From Sphingomonadales bacterium UBA7471 (GTDB taxonomy: Bacteria > Pseudomonadota > Alphaproteobacteria > Sphingomonadales > Sphingomonadaceae), in contig DLOZ01000019.1 of NCBI GenBank assembly GCA_002479765.1, positions 1 to 29,677 of the forward strand: 29,677 nucleotides of DNA, in the 5' to 3' direction. This document shows, one piece after another, positions 17,111 through 25,122 of this stretch. A model generated the notes under the pieces. It did no database searches. It had not been told where the DNA came from and saw only the letters and a program-made list of their open reading frames with translations. Within the stretch, counting starts at the first letter, position 1. Each line of letters begins with the position of its first letter. A program made the translations under genes and the position numbers.

Positions 17111-18177
17111 CTGAGCTTGAGCGTTGATAGCCCTGCAAGCGCGAGCACGAAAGCGACAATCCAGAAACGGATAACAACAGTTGGTTCCGACCAGCCAAGC
17201 TGTTCAAAATGGTGGTGGATGGGTGCCATGCGGAAGATACGCTTTCCGGTGCGTTTGAACCAGAATACCTGAATGATGACCGACAGCGCCTCAATCACGA
17301 AAAGGCCGCCGATGATGGCGAGCACGAATTCATGATGTGCGACAACCGCGATCGCGCCCAATGTGCCGCCCAAGGCAAGGCTGCCGGTATCGCCCATGAA
17401 CACAGCAGCAGGCGGCGCGTTGAACCACAAGAACGCCAAACCAGCGCCAACGATGGCGCCGCACAACATCGCAAGATCACCAGCGCCCAAGTAAAAGGGG
17501 ATGCCCAAATAAGCCGCATATTTGGCGTTACCGACCATGTAGACGATGATCATGAACGCAATGGAGGCGATAATCACGGGCATCGTGGCCAATCCGTCAA
17601 GACCATCGGTCAGGTTCACCGCATTGCCAAAGGACACGATGACAAACGCGCCAAAGGGCACATACCACCAACCCAGATCAACAACCGGGCCATTGACGAA
17701 GGGCAGATATAACATGCCGCCCGATTGCGAGACGATCAGCGATACCGCAACGCCCGCAATCGCAAACTCCATCAGCAGCCGGACCCTGCCCGAAACGCCC
17801 TTGTGACTGCGCTTTTTGACCTTGTCATAATCGTCGAGGAACCCGACGGTGCCAAAACCTGCGGTCACCAGCAGACACGCCCAAACATAGACATTGGTCA
17901 GGTCCATCCACAGCAGCATCGAGATACCGACCGACACCAATATCATCAGGCCGCCCATGGTCGGCGTGCCGACCTTGGCGAGGTGGGATTGCGGGCCGTC
18001 GCTGCGAATGGGCTGGCCCTTGCCCTGACGGACACGCAGCATGCTGATGAAGCGCGGACCGATGAGCAGACCGATAACAAGCGCGGTGGCAACGGCTGCC
18101 CCCGAACGGAAACTCAGATAACGGATAAGGTTCAAAATACCCGGGAAACCAAGATATTCGGCCAATATATACAGCAT
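17107..18177 (-). CDS. mraY: Phospho-N-acetylmuramoyl-pentapeptide transferase
   Basis: A 356-residue integral membrane enzyme that joins phospho-MurNAc-pentapeptide to undecaprenyl phosphate to give lipid I. About ten membrane segments. Conserved sites: TPTMGGLMIL (71-80), the Asp pair in GFLDDYDK (D115-D116), NAVNLTDGLDGLA (about 185-197), FMGDTGSLALGG, and the His cluster PIHHHFE. Overlaps murF by one base (TAATG) and murD by four. Confidence 0.97.
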   Translation of the reverse strand: MLYILAEYLGFPGILNLIRYLSFRSGAAVATALVIGLLIGPRFISMLRVRQGKGQPIRSDGPQSHLAKVGTPTMGGLMILVSVGISMLLWMDLTNVYVWACLLVTAGFGTVGFLDDYDKVKKRSHKGVSGRVRLLMEFAIAGVAVSLIVSQSGGMLYLPFVNGPVVDLGWWYVPFGAFVIVSFGNAVNLTDGLDGLATMPVIIASIAFMIIVYMVGNAKYAAYLGIPFYLGAGDLAMLCGAIVGAGLAFLWFNAPPAAVFMGDTGSLALGGTLGAIAVVAHHEFVLAIIGGLFVIEALSVIIQVFWFKRTGKRIFRMAPIHHHFEQLGWSEPTVVIRFWIVAFVLALAGLSTLKLR

Positions 18178-19562
18178 TAGTTTTTCCCACCCGTCAGCGC
18201 GCTGACGATGGAGGAAAGTCCCATACTATTGGAACCTTTGACCAATATCGTGTCTGATGCGCAAAGATAATTATGCAGAAGGGCCAATGCCTCCTGCGCG
18301 GTCGCGCAATGCGCGAAATTGGCTGGTCCCTCAACCCCTGCTTTCAACTCTTTGGCGAGAATTTCCATCTCTTGACCGACGAGCAGTGCAAAATCGACCT
18401 TTGCCGCGGCCAAGGGTGCGGCGAGTGCGATGTGATATTGCGCACTTTTTGCGCCGAGTTCCTTCATCGAACCCAAAACGGCAATCCGGCGGCCACCGGA
18501 TGCTTGCCCCAACTGGCCAATCGTCGCCAGCATCGATGCAGGGTTGGCGTTGTAGCTTTCATCAATGAGAACGCCCGTGCTGTCGCCAATGCGGATGCTA
18601 TGGCGCGCGCCGCGCCCGGCAAGGCCACCCATTTCCGCCATGGCAAGACCTGCCGAAGCCAGATCGCCGCCTGCCGCAAAAACCGCCGCCAAAACCGCCA
18701 TGCTGTTGGCAATCCAATGCGCGCCGGGCTGCGACAGCGTGAAGGACAGCATATTCTCGCACACTTTCGCCGTGATCAGCGTGCCGCCTTCTGCTGGCAT
18801 ATGGTCGACCACGCGGACATCGGCATCCGCGCTAAAGCCAAAGGAGATGAGGTTGCCGGCATATTTTTCGGCCGCCGCACGAAGCCGCGGATAATGGCGA
18901 TTATCGGCGGGTAAGATGGCCGTGCCACCTTCGACCAAGCCTTCAAATATCTCCGCCTTGGCATCTGCAATGCCGCTCTCATCCTTGAAAAATTCGATAT
19001 GCGCCGGGGCAATGGTGGTGATAATCGCAACCTCGGGTCGCACAATCTTGCTGAGCGCCCGCATTTCACCGGCATGGTTCATGCCCATTTCGAAAATACC
19101 GAAGTCGCAGTCTGCGGGCATGCGCGCGAGGCTGAGCGGGACACCGACATGATTGTTATAGCTTTTGACCGACCGGTGCGCGCGCCCGCGTGAATAGCGG
19201 TCCAGCGCGGCATAGAGCGCCTCTTTCGTCCCCGTTTTGCCCGCAGAACCCGTTACACCGATAATCTTGGCCTTGGTCCGTGCACGTGACGCATGGCCGA
19301 GCGCCTCAAGCGCCTGCATCGTGTCGCTGACCAGAATATGCGGAAACGGCACGGGCTGCGACACAATCGCGCCGGCGGCACCATTGGCAAATGCTGTTTC
19401 GATGAACAAATGCCCGTCCGTTGCCGCCCCCTTGAGCGCAAAGAACAAATCCCCCGCGCCGATTTCGCGGGAATCGAACGCAACGCCATGGACATCAAAA
19501 TGTCCCGCAGCCGTTCCCCCGGTCGCGGCCAGCAATTCTTCAAAAGTCCATAAAGGCGTCAT
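18177..19562 (-). CDS. murF: UDP-MurNAc-tripeptide--D-Ala-D-Ala ligase
   Basis: A 461-residue Mur ligase that completes the pentapeptide with D-Ala-D-Ala made by Ddl. The P-loop is GSAGKTGT (105-112), followed by FEMGMNHAGEMRALS and the ATP-side segment NNHVGVPLSLARM. I chose the ATG at 19562 because it overlaps the murE stop as ATGA like most other junctions here. An in-frame ATG at 19571 would add MCS. The C-terminus ILVKGSNSMGLSSIVSAL is typical. Confidence 0.95.
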   Translation of the reverse strand: MTPLWTFEELLAATGGTAAGHFDVHGVAFDSREIGAGDLFFALKGAATDGHLFIETAFANGAAGAIVSQPVPFPHILVSDTMQALEALGHASRARTKAKIIGVTGSAGKTGTKEALYAALDRYSRGRAHRSVKSYNNHVGVPLSLARMPADCDFGIFEMGMNHAGEMRALSKIVRPEVAIITTIAPAHIEFFKDESGIADAKAEIFEGLVEGGTAILPADNRHYPRLRAAAEKYAGNLISFGFSADADVRVVDHMPAEGGTLITAKVCENMLSFTLSQPGAHWIANSMAVLAAVFAAGGDLASAGLAMAEMGGLAGRGARHSIRIGDSTGVLIDESYNANPASMLATIGQLGQASGGRRIAVLGSMKELGAKSAQYHIALAAPLAAAKVDFALLVGQEMEILAKELKAGVEGPANFAHCATAQEALALLHNYLCASDTILVKGSNSMGLSSIVSALTGGKN

Positions 19563-20986
19563 ACTGCACATTCCCGCGCAACTTCGACATCGTCAAACGG
19601 CAAAACACGGCCCATGATGATTTGCCCTTGTTCGTGCCCCTTGCCCGCGATCAGGACGATATCATCAGGTTCGGCATGTTCGATGGCAAAGGCAATAGCA
19701 TAGCGCCGGTCGCCAATTTCATGTGCCCCGGGCGCGCCCGCCATGATATCCGCACGGATAAGCGATGGATCTTCGCTGCGTGGATTATCGTCGGTCACGA
19801 TCACAACGTCGGAATCGGCAACCGCAACCGCGCCCATTTCCGGACGCTTGCCCGTGTCGCGGTCACCACCGGCACCAAAGACGGTAATCAGCTTGCCCTT
19901 TGTATGCGGGCGCAATGCCGCGATGGCCGCGCGCAGGCCGTCGGGCGTGTGCGCATAATCGACATAGACGGGTGCACCGCTCTTGGTAATGACGGCGCGC
20001 TCCAGTCGGCCACGGACGGGCTGCAACCGCGCGAGATGCGACAGCAGGCTTTCCACGTCGCCGCCACTTGCCATCACAATGCCTGCGGCGACCAGCGCGT
20101 TTGCGGCTTGATACGCACCAATCAACGGCAGCTTCACTTTGTATACGTCGCCCTGAATCCGCAGCTCAAGCGTCTGGCCAAGCTGCGTGGCTTCGCGCGA
20201 GAGCAGTTGCACACCCTTGCCCTTTTCGCCGACGGTAATCATCCGCAGGTCACGTTTGCGCGCCCGTGCAATGACTTGGTCCGACCAGACATCATCTGCC
20301 CAGATGACGGCGCAGCCATTTTCATCGACGACCTCGTCAAACAAACGCATCTTTGCGTCGAAATAGCGTTCCATCGTGCCATGATAATCCAGGTGATCGC
20401 GGCTTAAGTTCGTGAATGCGGCGACCGAAACCCGAACGCCTTCGCTGCGATATTGCGACAGGCCGTGGCTGGATGCTTCAAATATCGCGTGGCTTATGCC
20501 TTCGCGGGCCAGACCCGACATGTTCGCAAGAAAGGTAACGATGTCGGGCGTTGTCAGGCCCGTTATTGTTTGGTCCGACGCCGTTGTGATACCCAATGTG
20601 CCGATCGACGCGGCATTGTGCCCCGCCATGCGCCACAGCTGGCGTGTGAGTTCAGCGGTTGATGTCTTGCCATTTGTGCCCGTGACGGCGGCAATCTGCC
20701 CGGGAAAGGGACGGAAATAGTTGGCCGCCAATTGCGCAAAGGCGCGGCGTGGCTCCGCATCGGCGATATGCAATGCGCCTGTGACCTGTGCCTCGGGACG
20801 CGCGACGATAGCTACCGCACCGGCGGCAATCGCGGCATCGATGAAATCTTCGCCGTTGAAACTGGCGCCCTGAAAGGCACCAAAAACCGTTCCGGGCGCA
20901 ATCTTCCGATGGTCGATGGCAAAGCCGGTCACTGTTCTGTCGGCAAATGCCGGATCGGCATCGCTTACCAATTGCCCGAGCTTCAC
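19559..20986 (-). CDS. murE: UDP-MurNAc-L-Ala-D-Glu--meso-diaminopimelate ligase
   Basis: A 475-residue Mur ligase that adds the third peptide residue. The P-loop is GTNGKTST (103-110). The motif DNPR (400-403, in VTDDNPRSEDP) is the known signature for meso-diaminopimelate rather than lysine, so the wall should be of the usual Gram-negative type. The start is a GTG at 20986 that shares one base with the ftsI stop (TAGTG) and has AAGGGAG about 7 nt upstream. A farther GTG at 21010 is open but lies inside ftsI and has no comparable site. Confidence 0.95.
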   Translation of the reverse strand: MKLGQLVSDADPAFADRTVTGFAIDHRKIAPGTVFGAFQGASFNGEDFIDAAIAAGAVAIVARPEAQVTGALHIADAEPRRAFAQLAANYFRPFPGQIAAVTGTNGKTSTAELTRQLWRMAGHNAASIGTLGITTASDQTITGLTTPDIVTFLANMSGLAREGISHAIFEASSHGLSQYRSEGVRVSVAAFTNLSRDHLDYHGTMERYFDAKMRLFDEVVDENGCAVIWADDVWSDQVIARARKRDLRMITVGEKGKGVQLLSREATQLGQTLELRIQGDVYKVKLPLIGAYQAANALVAAGIVMASGGDVESLLSHLARLQPVRGRLERAVITKSGAPVYVDYAHTPDGLRAAIAALRPHTKGKLITVFGAGGDRDTGKRPEMGAVAVADSDVVIVTDDNPRSEDPSLIRADIMAGAPGAHEIGDRRYAIAFAIEHAEPDDIVLIAGKGHEQGQIIMGRVLPFDDVEVARECAV

Positions 20987-22722
20987 TATTGTTCTCCCTT
21001 CGCCTTCCACAGTAAAGGCATGAGTTCCGATACATCAACATCGCGTTTCACGTCAGGGATAATTCCCAGCAACGGACCGATGCGCGTAATCGTCTTGCGC
21101 ACCACGGGCGCTGCGGTATAGCCTGCCGTCCGTTGAAAGCTTGATGCTTCCGTGCCCTGTGGCTCATCCAGCATGGCCAGCACAACATAACGCGGATTGT
21201 CCATCGGGAAAGCTGCTGCAAAGGTCGAAACAACCAGATTGCGGCTATAACCGCCAACGCCGGGCTTTTCGGCCGAACCTGTCTTGCCGCCCACGCGATA
21301 GCCCAAGGCGTCGGCTTTGTTGCCCGTGCCGTCGACGACGATCATGCGCATCAATTGCCGCATCCGTGCGCTGGTCGCCGCGGTAAAGACGCGCTTGCCG
21401 GGAATTTTGGCATCCGATTTCGTCTTGAACATCGTCGCCGGGCGATAAATGCCGCCATTGACCATCGCAGCATATGCGCTGGCCAAATGCATGGGCGTTA
21501 CCGCGATACCATGTCCGTATCCAACCGTCATATTGGTCAGGCGATCCCATGATTTGGGATAGAGCGGCATGGCCTTTTCTGCCAATTCGATGTCGGGACG
21601 CGCATTAAAATGCATCGTGCGCAACATGGCATCCATACGGGCAGCGCCCAATGTGTCGGCAATTTGCGCGGTCACAATATTCGAACTGTGAATCAACGCA
21701 TCTGGCGTATTCATCCAGCGGTTCGACGGATGCGAATCCCGGATTTTAAACCTGCCATATTGCAGCGGCTTGGTGGCATCATACCGAACCGAAAGGTCGC
21801 GTACGGTGCCTGCGTCCAATGCAGCAGCCACGGTCAGCGGCTTAAAGGTGGAGCCCAGTTCATAAACACGGTTCGTGACGTTGTTCGTTTGCCGCGAAAT
21901 GGGATAGCGGCCATCGACAATCGGTTGTCCAAGGTCGGGAATATTTGCGAACGACGGCCGGTTGGGGTTGAACGACGGCAATGTTGCCATGGCGATGACT
22001 TCACCCGTCGTGACATCCAATATGACGCCAGCGGCACCTTTTGCGTTCGTTGCGGTCATGCCCGACGCAAGCTCGCTTTCCAGCGCGGCCTGCACGCGGA
22101 CATCCAAAGCCAAATTCAGCGGAGTCGAGCGCTTCGACGGGTCGCGCAGATAATCGTTCATGACCCGCTCCATCCCCATCGCACCGCGGCCATCGCGGTT
22201 TACGAAGCCGAGAACGTGCGCGGCCATGTCATGCTGGGGGTACAGACGCGTCGCCTCACGCGGGAATTCAATGGCAATCTCGCCAAGGTCATGCACCTGC
22301 TTGACTTGTTCGGGCAGCGCGCGCTTGCGCAGATAGCCGGGCTTGTCAGCGGTCAACTTGGCATAAAATTCTGAAGCCGGTGTGTCGGGAAAAATGGCCG
22401 CCAGCTGGTTGGCCAATTGCTTGCGGTCGCCCAACAGTTCAGCGGGCTTCACCCAAATGGCATAGCCATAGATGCTGCGTGCCAACGGAACGCCGTTGCG
22501 ATCCACAATATCGCCGCGTTCGGGCACATATTCCGTGCTGGTTGCCCCATAAGCCCGCGAATTTTCAAATAAGGCGAGCGTCGCCAAGCGCCCGATGAGC
22601 AAGACGACGAACATGCCAAAAGCGGCGAGTAAAACCAGCAGCCGCCAGAAACCGTGCGCTGCAAATGGAGGCGTACCGACGCCGCTTTTCCGGGTCGTTG
22701 TGCGGGCCGTTTGCGGCGTCAT
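20986..22722 (-). CDS. ftsI: Septal transpeptidase FtsI (PBP3-type)
   Basis: A 578-residue class B penicillin-binding protein that crosslinks septal peptidoglycan with FtsW. One membrane segment at about 26-50 follows a short basic cytoplasmic tail. The pedestal domain begins near VPERGDIVDRNG (66-77). Catalytic motifs are S291-x-x-K294 (GSTFKPLT), S346-S-N348 and K480-T-G482. Length and order are normal. Overlaps the ftsL-like gene by one base (TAATG) and murE by one base. Confidence 0.97.
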   Translation of the reverse strand: MTPQTARTTTRKSGVGTPPFAAHGFWRLLVLLAAFGMFVVLLIGRLATLALFENSRAYGATSTEYVPERGDIVDRNGVPLARSIYGYAIWVKPAELLGDRKQLANQLAAIFPDTPASEFYAKLTADKPGYLRKRALPEQVKQVHDLGEIAIEFPREATRLYPQHDMAAHVLGFVNRDGRGAMGMERVMNDYLRDPSKRSTPLNLALDVRVQAALESELASGMTATNAKGAAGVILDVTTGEVIAMATLPSFNPNRPSFANIPDLGQPIVDGRYPISRQTNNVTNRVYELGSTFKPLTVAAALDAGTVRDLSVRYDATKPLQYGRFKIRDSHPSNRWMNTPDALIHSSNIVTAQIADTLGAARMDAMLRTMHFNARPDIELAEKAMPLYPKSWDRLTNMTVGYGHGIAVTPMHLASAYAAMVNGGIYRPATMFKTKSDAKIPGKRVFTAATSARMRQLMRMIVVDGTGNKADALGYRVGGKTGSAEKPGVGGYSRNLVVSTFAAAFPMDNPRYVVLAMLDEPQGTEASSFQRTAGYTAAPVVRKTITRIGPLLGIIPDVKRDVDVSELMPLLWKAKGEQ

Positions 22723-23378
22723 TAACGGCGGCGTTCTTTAGCTGCTTTTGCCGAAATATCGCGCAACAGGTCGTCCGACAAAAGCTTTTCATCCATCCGC
22801 GCCAAACGCTCGGTGCGGCTCTGCTCTACTTTCGGAGCCTCTGCTTTCGCCGCAGCACGCTTTACCGGGGTGGCGAAGATTTTAACGTCATTGGCCGCAA
22901 GTTTCGCGGGGGCGGCCTTACTGGCAACGGCCTTAGTGGCAACGGCCGTAGCGGCAGCGGCCTTTGGCGCGGCTGGCTTTGGCGTTTCGACAACTGTTTC
23001 CTTTACAACCGCAGGCTCTGCAACAACTTGTGGTGCCGGAACGCTTGCAGCGGCCATCATCACAGGCTTGGTCTCAGGAAGATCACCAGTCAGGCTGGCA
23101 AGCGCAGCTTCGCCATTGACAAATTGGTCCGCCGCAGGGGGCTGATATCCGTACAAAAGCTCGTTCCACTCTTCCAATTGCTGCAGGCTGGCGCGCGTGC
23201 GGATTTCCGCCTGAAGGAAGCTGATCTCACGCTTTGTGTCCATAATTTCACGGTCAACCGCGACAAGGTCGCTGTGCGTAGCCGCGACGTTCAGCGACAA
23301 CGGGTAGAGCAGGATCGCAACCATAAACACCAGCGCAAGCCAGCCCAGGTTTCTAAGTCTTTTCATAGCGAGACTCAT
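22722..23378 (-). CDS. ftsL: FtsL-like bitopic divisome protein with long Ala/Lys-rich tail
   Basis: A 218-residue protein between rsmH and ftsI, the fixed place of ftsL. It has a basic start (MSLAMKRLRNLG), one membrane segment at about 11-33, and a predicted coiled coil at about 36-70 (SDLVAVDREIMDTKREISFL), as expected for FtsL, which pairs with FtsB and FtsQ. Unlike typical FtsL (about 100 residues) it continues with an Ala, Pro, Lys and Val-rich tail (about 100-190) and a charged end (about 190-218). I chose the ATG at 23378: it overlaps the rsmH stop as ATGA and has AGGAGG 8 nt upstream. The ATG at 23402 adds eight residues but is poorer. The FtsL call rests on position and topology, as FtsL sequence is weakly conserved. 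Confidence 0.8.
   Translation of the reverse strand: MSLAMKRLRNLGWLALVFMVAILLYPLSLNVAATHSDLVAVDREIMDTKREISFLQAEIRTRASLQQLEEWNELLYGYQPPAADQFVNGEAALASLTGDLPETKPVMMAAASVPAPQVVAEPAVVKETVVETPKPAAPKAAAATAVATKAVASKAAPAKLAANDVKIFATPVKRAAAKAEAPKVEQSRTERLARMDEKLLSDDLLRDISAKAAKERRR
22923..22967. repeat. 15-bp tandem repeat in the FtsL-like tail
   Basis: Three consecutive 15-bp units, GGCAACGGCCTTAGT, GGCAACGGCCGTAGC and GGCAGCGGCCTTTGG, on the plus strand. They encode the repetitive Ala/Val/Thr/Lys stretch of the tail on the minus strand. The in-frame period implies growth by slippage or unequal exchange. Confidence 0.75.
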
Positions 23379-24331
23379 GCTGCCAGTCCTCCTGTTGTCC
23401 ATGCGGGTGCGTGCGTGCGGGTTGCCGATCGCAAGGTGGCGGAACGCGACCTTGGATTGCGGGTAAGTTCGGCTTCTGAAGGGCGAATAGCTTTATCCGC
23501 CTTTTCAAAGGTAGGTTGCGGTCCGGCGTCGCCCACCATTGGGACATGACGTGAACCAGCGCTTTCCGCGCCACTGCGGCGACGCAGGAATTGCTTCACG
23601 ATGCGGTCTTCAAGGCTGTGAAACGTCACAACAGCAAGGCGGCCGCCTGGTTTGAGCATGCGTTCGGCAGCTTCCAATCCGTCGGTCAATTCGTCGAGCT
23701 CGCGGTTCACATGAATGCGGATCGCCTGAAACGCCCGGGTGGCAGGGTCTTTTGGCGCGCCGGGCTTGTGACCGACGGCTTTACGAACGATGGCCGCGAG
23801 TTGCGCGGTGGTTGTGATGGGCCGTGCAGCAACGATTGCGCGGGCGATGCGCCGCGAGCGGTGCTCTTCGCCATAACGATAGATGATGTCGGCAATATCA
23901 GCTTCGTCGGCTTCGTTGACAAAGTCAGCGGCAGACATGCCGTCCTGCGCCATGCGCATATCGAGCGGGCCGTCTTTTTGAAACGAAAAGCCACGCTCCG
24001 CGCGGTCGAGCTGCATCGACGACACGCCGATGTCGAGAACAACGCCATCGACCGACTGTATGTCGTCGGCCATCAAAACATCGTCCATGATAGAAAAGCA
24101 GGCCGGGTACAGGCGCAAGGCGCCTCCACTGCGGCCTGCAAGGTCCGCACCTTCTGATAGTGCATCAGGATCGCGGTCAAACGCGTAAACGCGTGCGCCG
24201 CCAGCCAGTATCGCTTGGCTGTATCCGCCTGCACCAAAGGTACCATCCACAATCTCAGCGCCAGGGGTGATGGCCAGAGAGTGAATTACTTCATCCAGCA
24301 AGACTGGAATATGGGGGGCTAAAGCGCTCAT
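23375..24331 (-). CDS. rsmH: 16S rRNA (cytosine(1402)-N(4))-methyltransferase
   Basis: A 318-residue SAM-dependent methyltransferase (MraW) that modifies C1402 of 16S rRNA. It begins MSALAPHIPVLLDEVIHSL; the SAM motif is EIVDGTFGAGGYS (26-38), followed by YAFDRDPDAL and, later, GVSSMQLDRAERGFSFQ and AVVTFHSLEDRIVKQF. The ATG at 24331 overlaps the mraZ stop as ATGA. An in-frame TTG at 24358 is less likely. Normal length. Confidence 0.96.
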   Translation of the reverse strand: MSALAPHIPVLLDEVIHSLAITPGAEIVDGTFGAGGYSQAILAGGARVYAFDRDPDALSEGADLAGRSGGALRLYPACFSIMDDVLMADDIQSVDGVVLDIGVSSMQLDRAERGFSFQKDGPLDMRMAQDGMSAADFVNEADEADIADIIYRYGEEHRSRRIARAIVAARPITTTAQLAAIVRKAVGHKPGAPKDPATRAFQAIRIHVNRELDELTDGLEAAERMLKPGGRLAVVTFHSLEDRIVKQFLRRRSGAESAGSRHVPMVGDAGPQPTFEKADKAIRPSEAELTRNPRSRSATLRSATRTHAPAWTTGGLAA

Positions 24332-24834
24332 TTGTCGCGCTTGCCTTGGGACAGCCAATAATTGAGCTCGTCCTTGACTGGGTTGAACGCGGCTGGCGCT
24401 TCCTTCAGGAACACGTCAGGGTTCCAAAGCATGAAGTGCGTGGTTGCACCAAAGAAAAATGCGCGGTCGTCAATGCGGCCAAAATGCTTGAGCATCGGCG
24501 ACAGCACGAAACGGCCGCTGGCTTCAAAAGCAGTTTCAAAGATGGAAGATGCAGATACGCCAGCCAGTTCGCGGTCAAAGTCTGTGCCGCGGTTAACGGC
24601 GCTTTGCCATTGCGCCTCGATATCTGCGCGCAGTTTGAGGCGTTCAGCGCTGCCAAAACCGATAAGGCAAGGAAGGCTGCTGTGGCGCGAAATGCACACG
24701 CTGTTGCTGCCGCTGGATTGCAATACGCTGTCGCGGATCTCGGCGGGTATGGTCGTGCGGCCCTTGGCGTCGACACCCGACACCCCCGAACCTGCATAGA
24801 CCACTAACGCTGACACCGTCCGAAACACCCCCAT
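24328..24834 (-). CDS. mraZ: Transcriptional regulator MraZ
   Basis: A 168-residue protein with two SpoVT-AbrB-like DNA-binding halves, the first at SGVDAKGRTTIPAEI (about 18-32), the second around FEASGRFVLSPMLKHFG. MraZ forms ring-shaped oligomers and in known bacteria controls its own dcw operon. The start is uncertain: the ATG at 24834 has no clear ribosome binding site and gives about 10 more residues before the domain than usual; in-frame GTG codons at 24816 and 24804 are alternatives. First gene of the cluster; overlaps rsmH by 4 bp. Confidence 0.92.
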   Translation of the reverse strand: MGVFRTVSALVVYAGSGVSGVDAKGRTTIPAEIRDSVLQSSGSNSVCISRHSSLPCLIGFGSAERLKLRADIEAQWQSAVNRGTDFDRELAGVSASSIFETAFEASGRFVLSPMLKHFGRIDDRAFFFGATTHFMLWNPDVFLKEAPAAFNPVKDELNYWLSQGKRDK

Positions 24835-24857
24835 GAAAAAGGATGCAGAACGACAAT

Positions 24858-24879
24858 CATGGCAAAGCCCTTTGCCATG
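24858..24879. promoter_or_regulatory. Perfect 22-bp palindrome in the presumed mraZ leader
   Basis: CATGGCAAAG, two bases, then CTTTGCCATG: ten of ten bases pair. It ends 23 bp before the mraZ ATG at 24834. As DNA it could be an operator for a dimeric protein; as RNA it would form a tight hairpin. No run of U follows directly, so a terminator is unlikely. Confidence 0.5.
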
Positions 24880-24938
24880 CGGACGCCGTAACGACCGACA
24901 TTATCCGTTATCCACCCCTTGGTTGACTTTGCATAGCA

Positions 24939-24983
24939 AGGGATTTCATGGATGAAAAGAGGGATTTTATGGGAAAATTGGGG
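24939..24983. promoter_or_regulatory. mraZ: Candidate MraZ operator array
   Basis: Five G-runs on the plus strand start at 24939, 24949, 24960, 24970 and 24979: AGGGA, TGGAT, AGGGA, TGGGA, TGGGG. The spacers are 5, 6, 5 and 4 nt. The E. coli MraZ site is TGGGN repeated with 5-nt spacers, so both unit and 10-bp phase match. The array lies about 105-150 bp before mraZ, between an AT-rich promoter zone and the gene. Here the units read TGGG on the strand opposite to mraZ mRNA. Confidence 0.55.
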
Positions 24984-25045
24984 CGTTAAATATTAATATA
25001 CTGAAAATATTATATAATTTTTTTCCTCATATATAAATAATGTGC
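24984..25045 (-). promoter_or_regulatory. AT-rich promoter zone for the dcw cluster
   Basis: About 60 bp, mostly A and T, in otherwise GC-rich DNA. On the minus strand a TATAAT hexamer lies at 25014-25009; a matching -35 was not found (TTTATA at 25037-25032 is the best at a 17-bp spacing). The rest of the 288-bp gap between the GldG-like gene and mraZ (24835-25122) holds the operator array and palindrome listed separately, and no gene. Confidence 0.4.
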
Positions 25046-25122
25046 GAAATGAGCATGAATCCTTGGGCCGACATGGATGTGCAGCAACGATTTTCCGCAG
25101 ATTTCCGGTGCTAGGCCCATTT

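Noticed and set aside
6415..24834. The dcw region as a novel system
   Set aside because: All 16 genes match the classical division and cell wall cluster in order and length; only local variations are reported.
24984..25000. CtrA site upstream of mraZ
   Set aside because: The sequence has TTAA-N3-TTAA, not the TTAA-N7-TTAA spacing needed.
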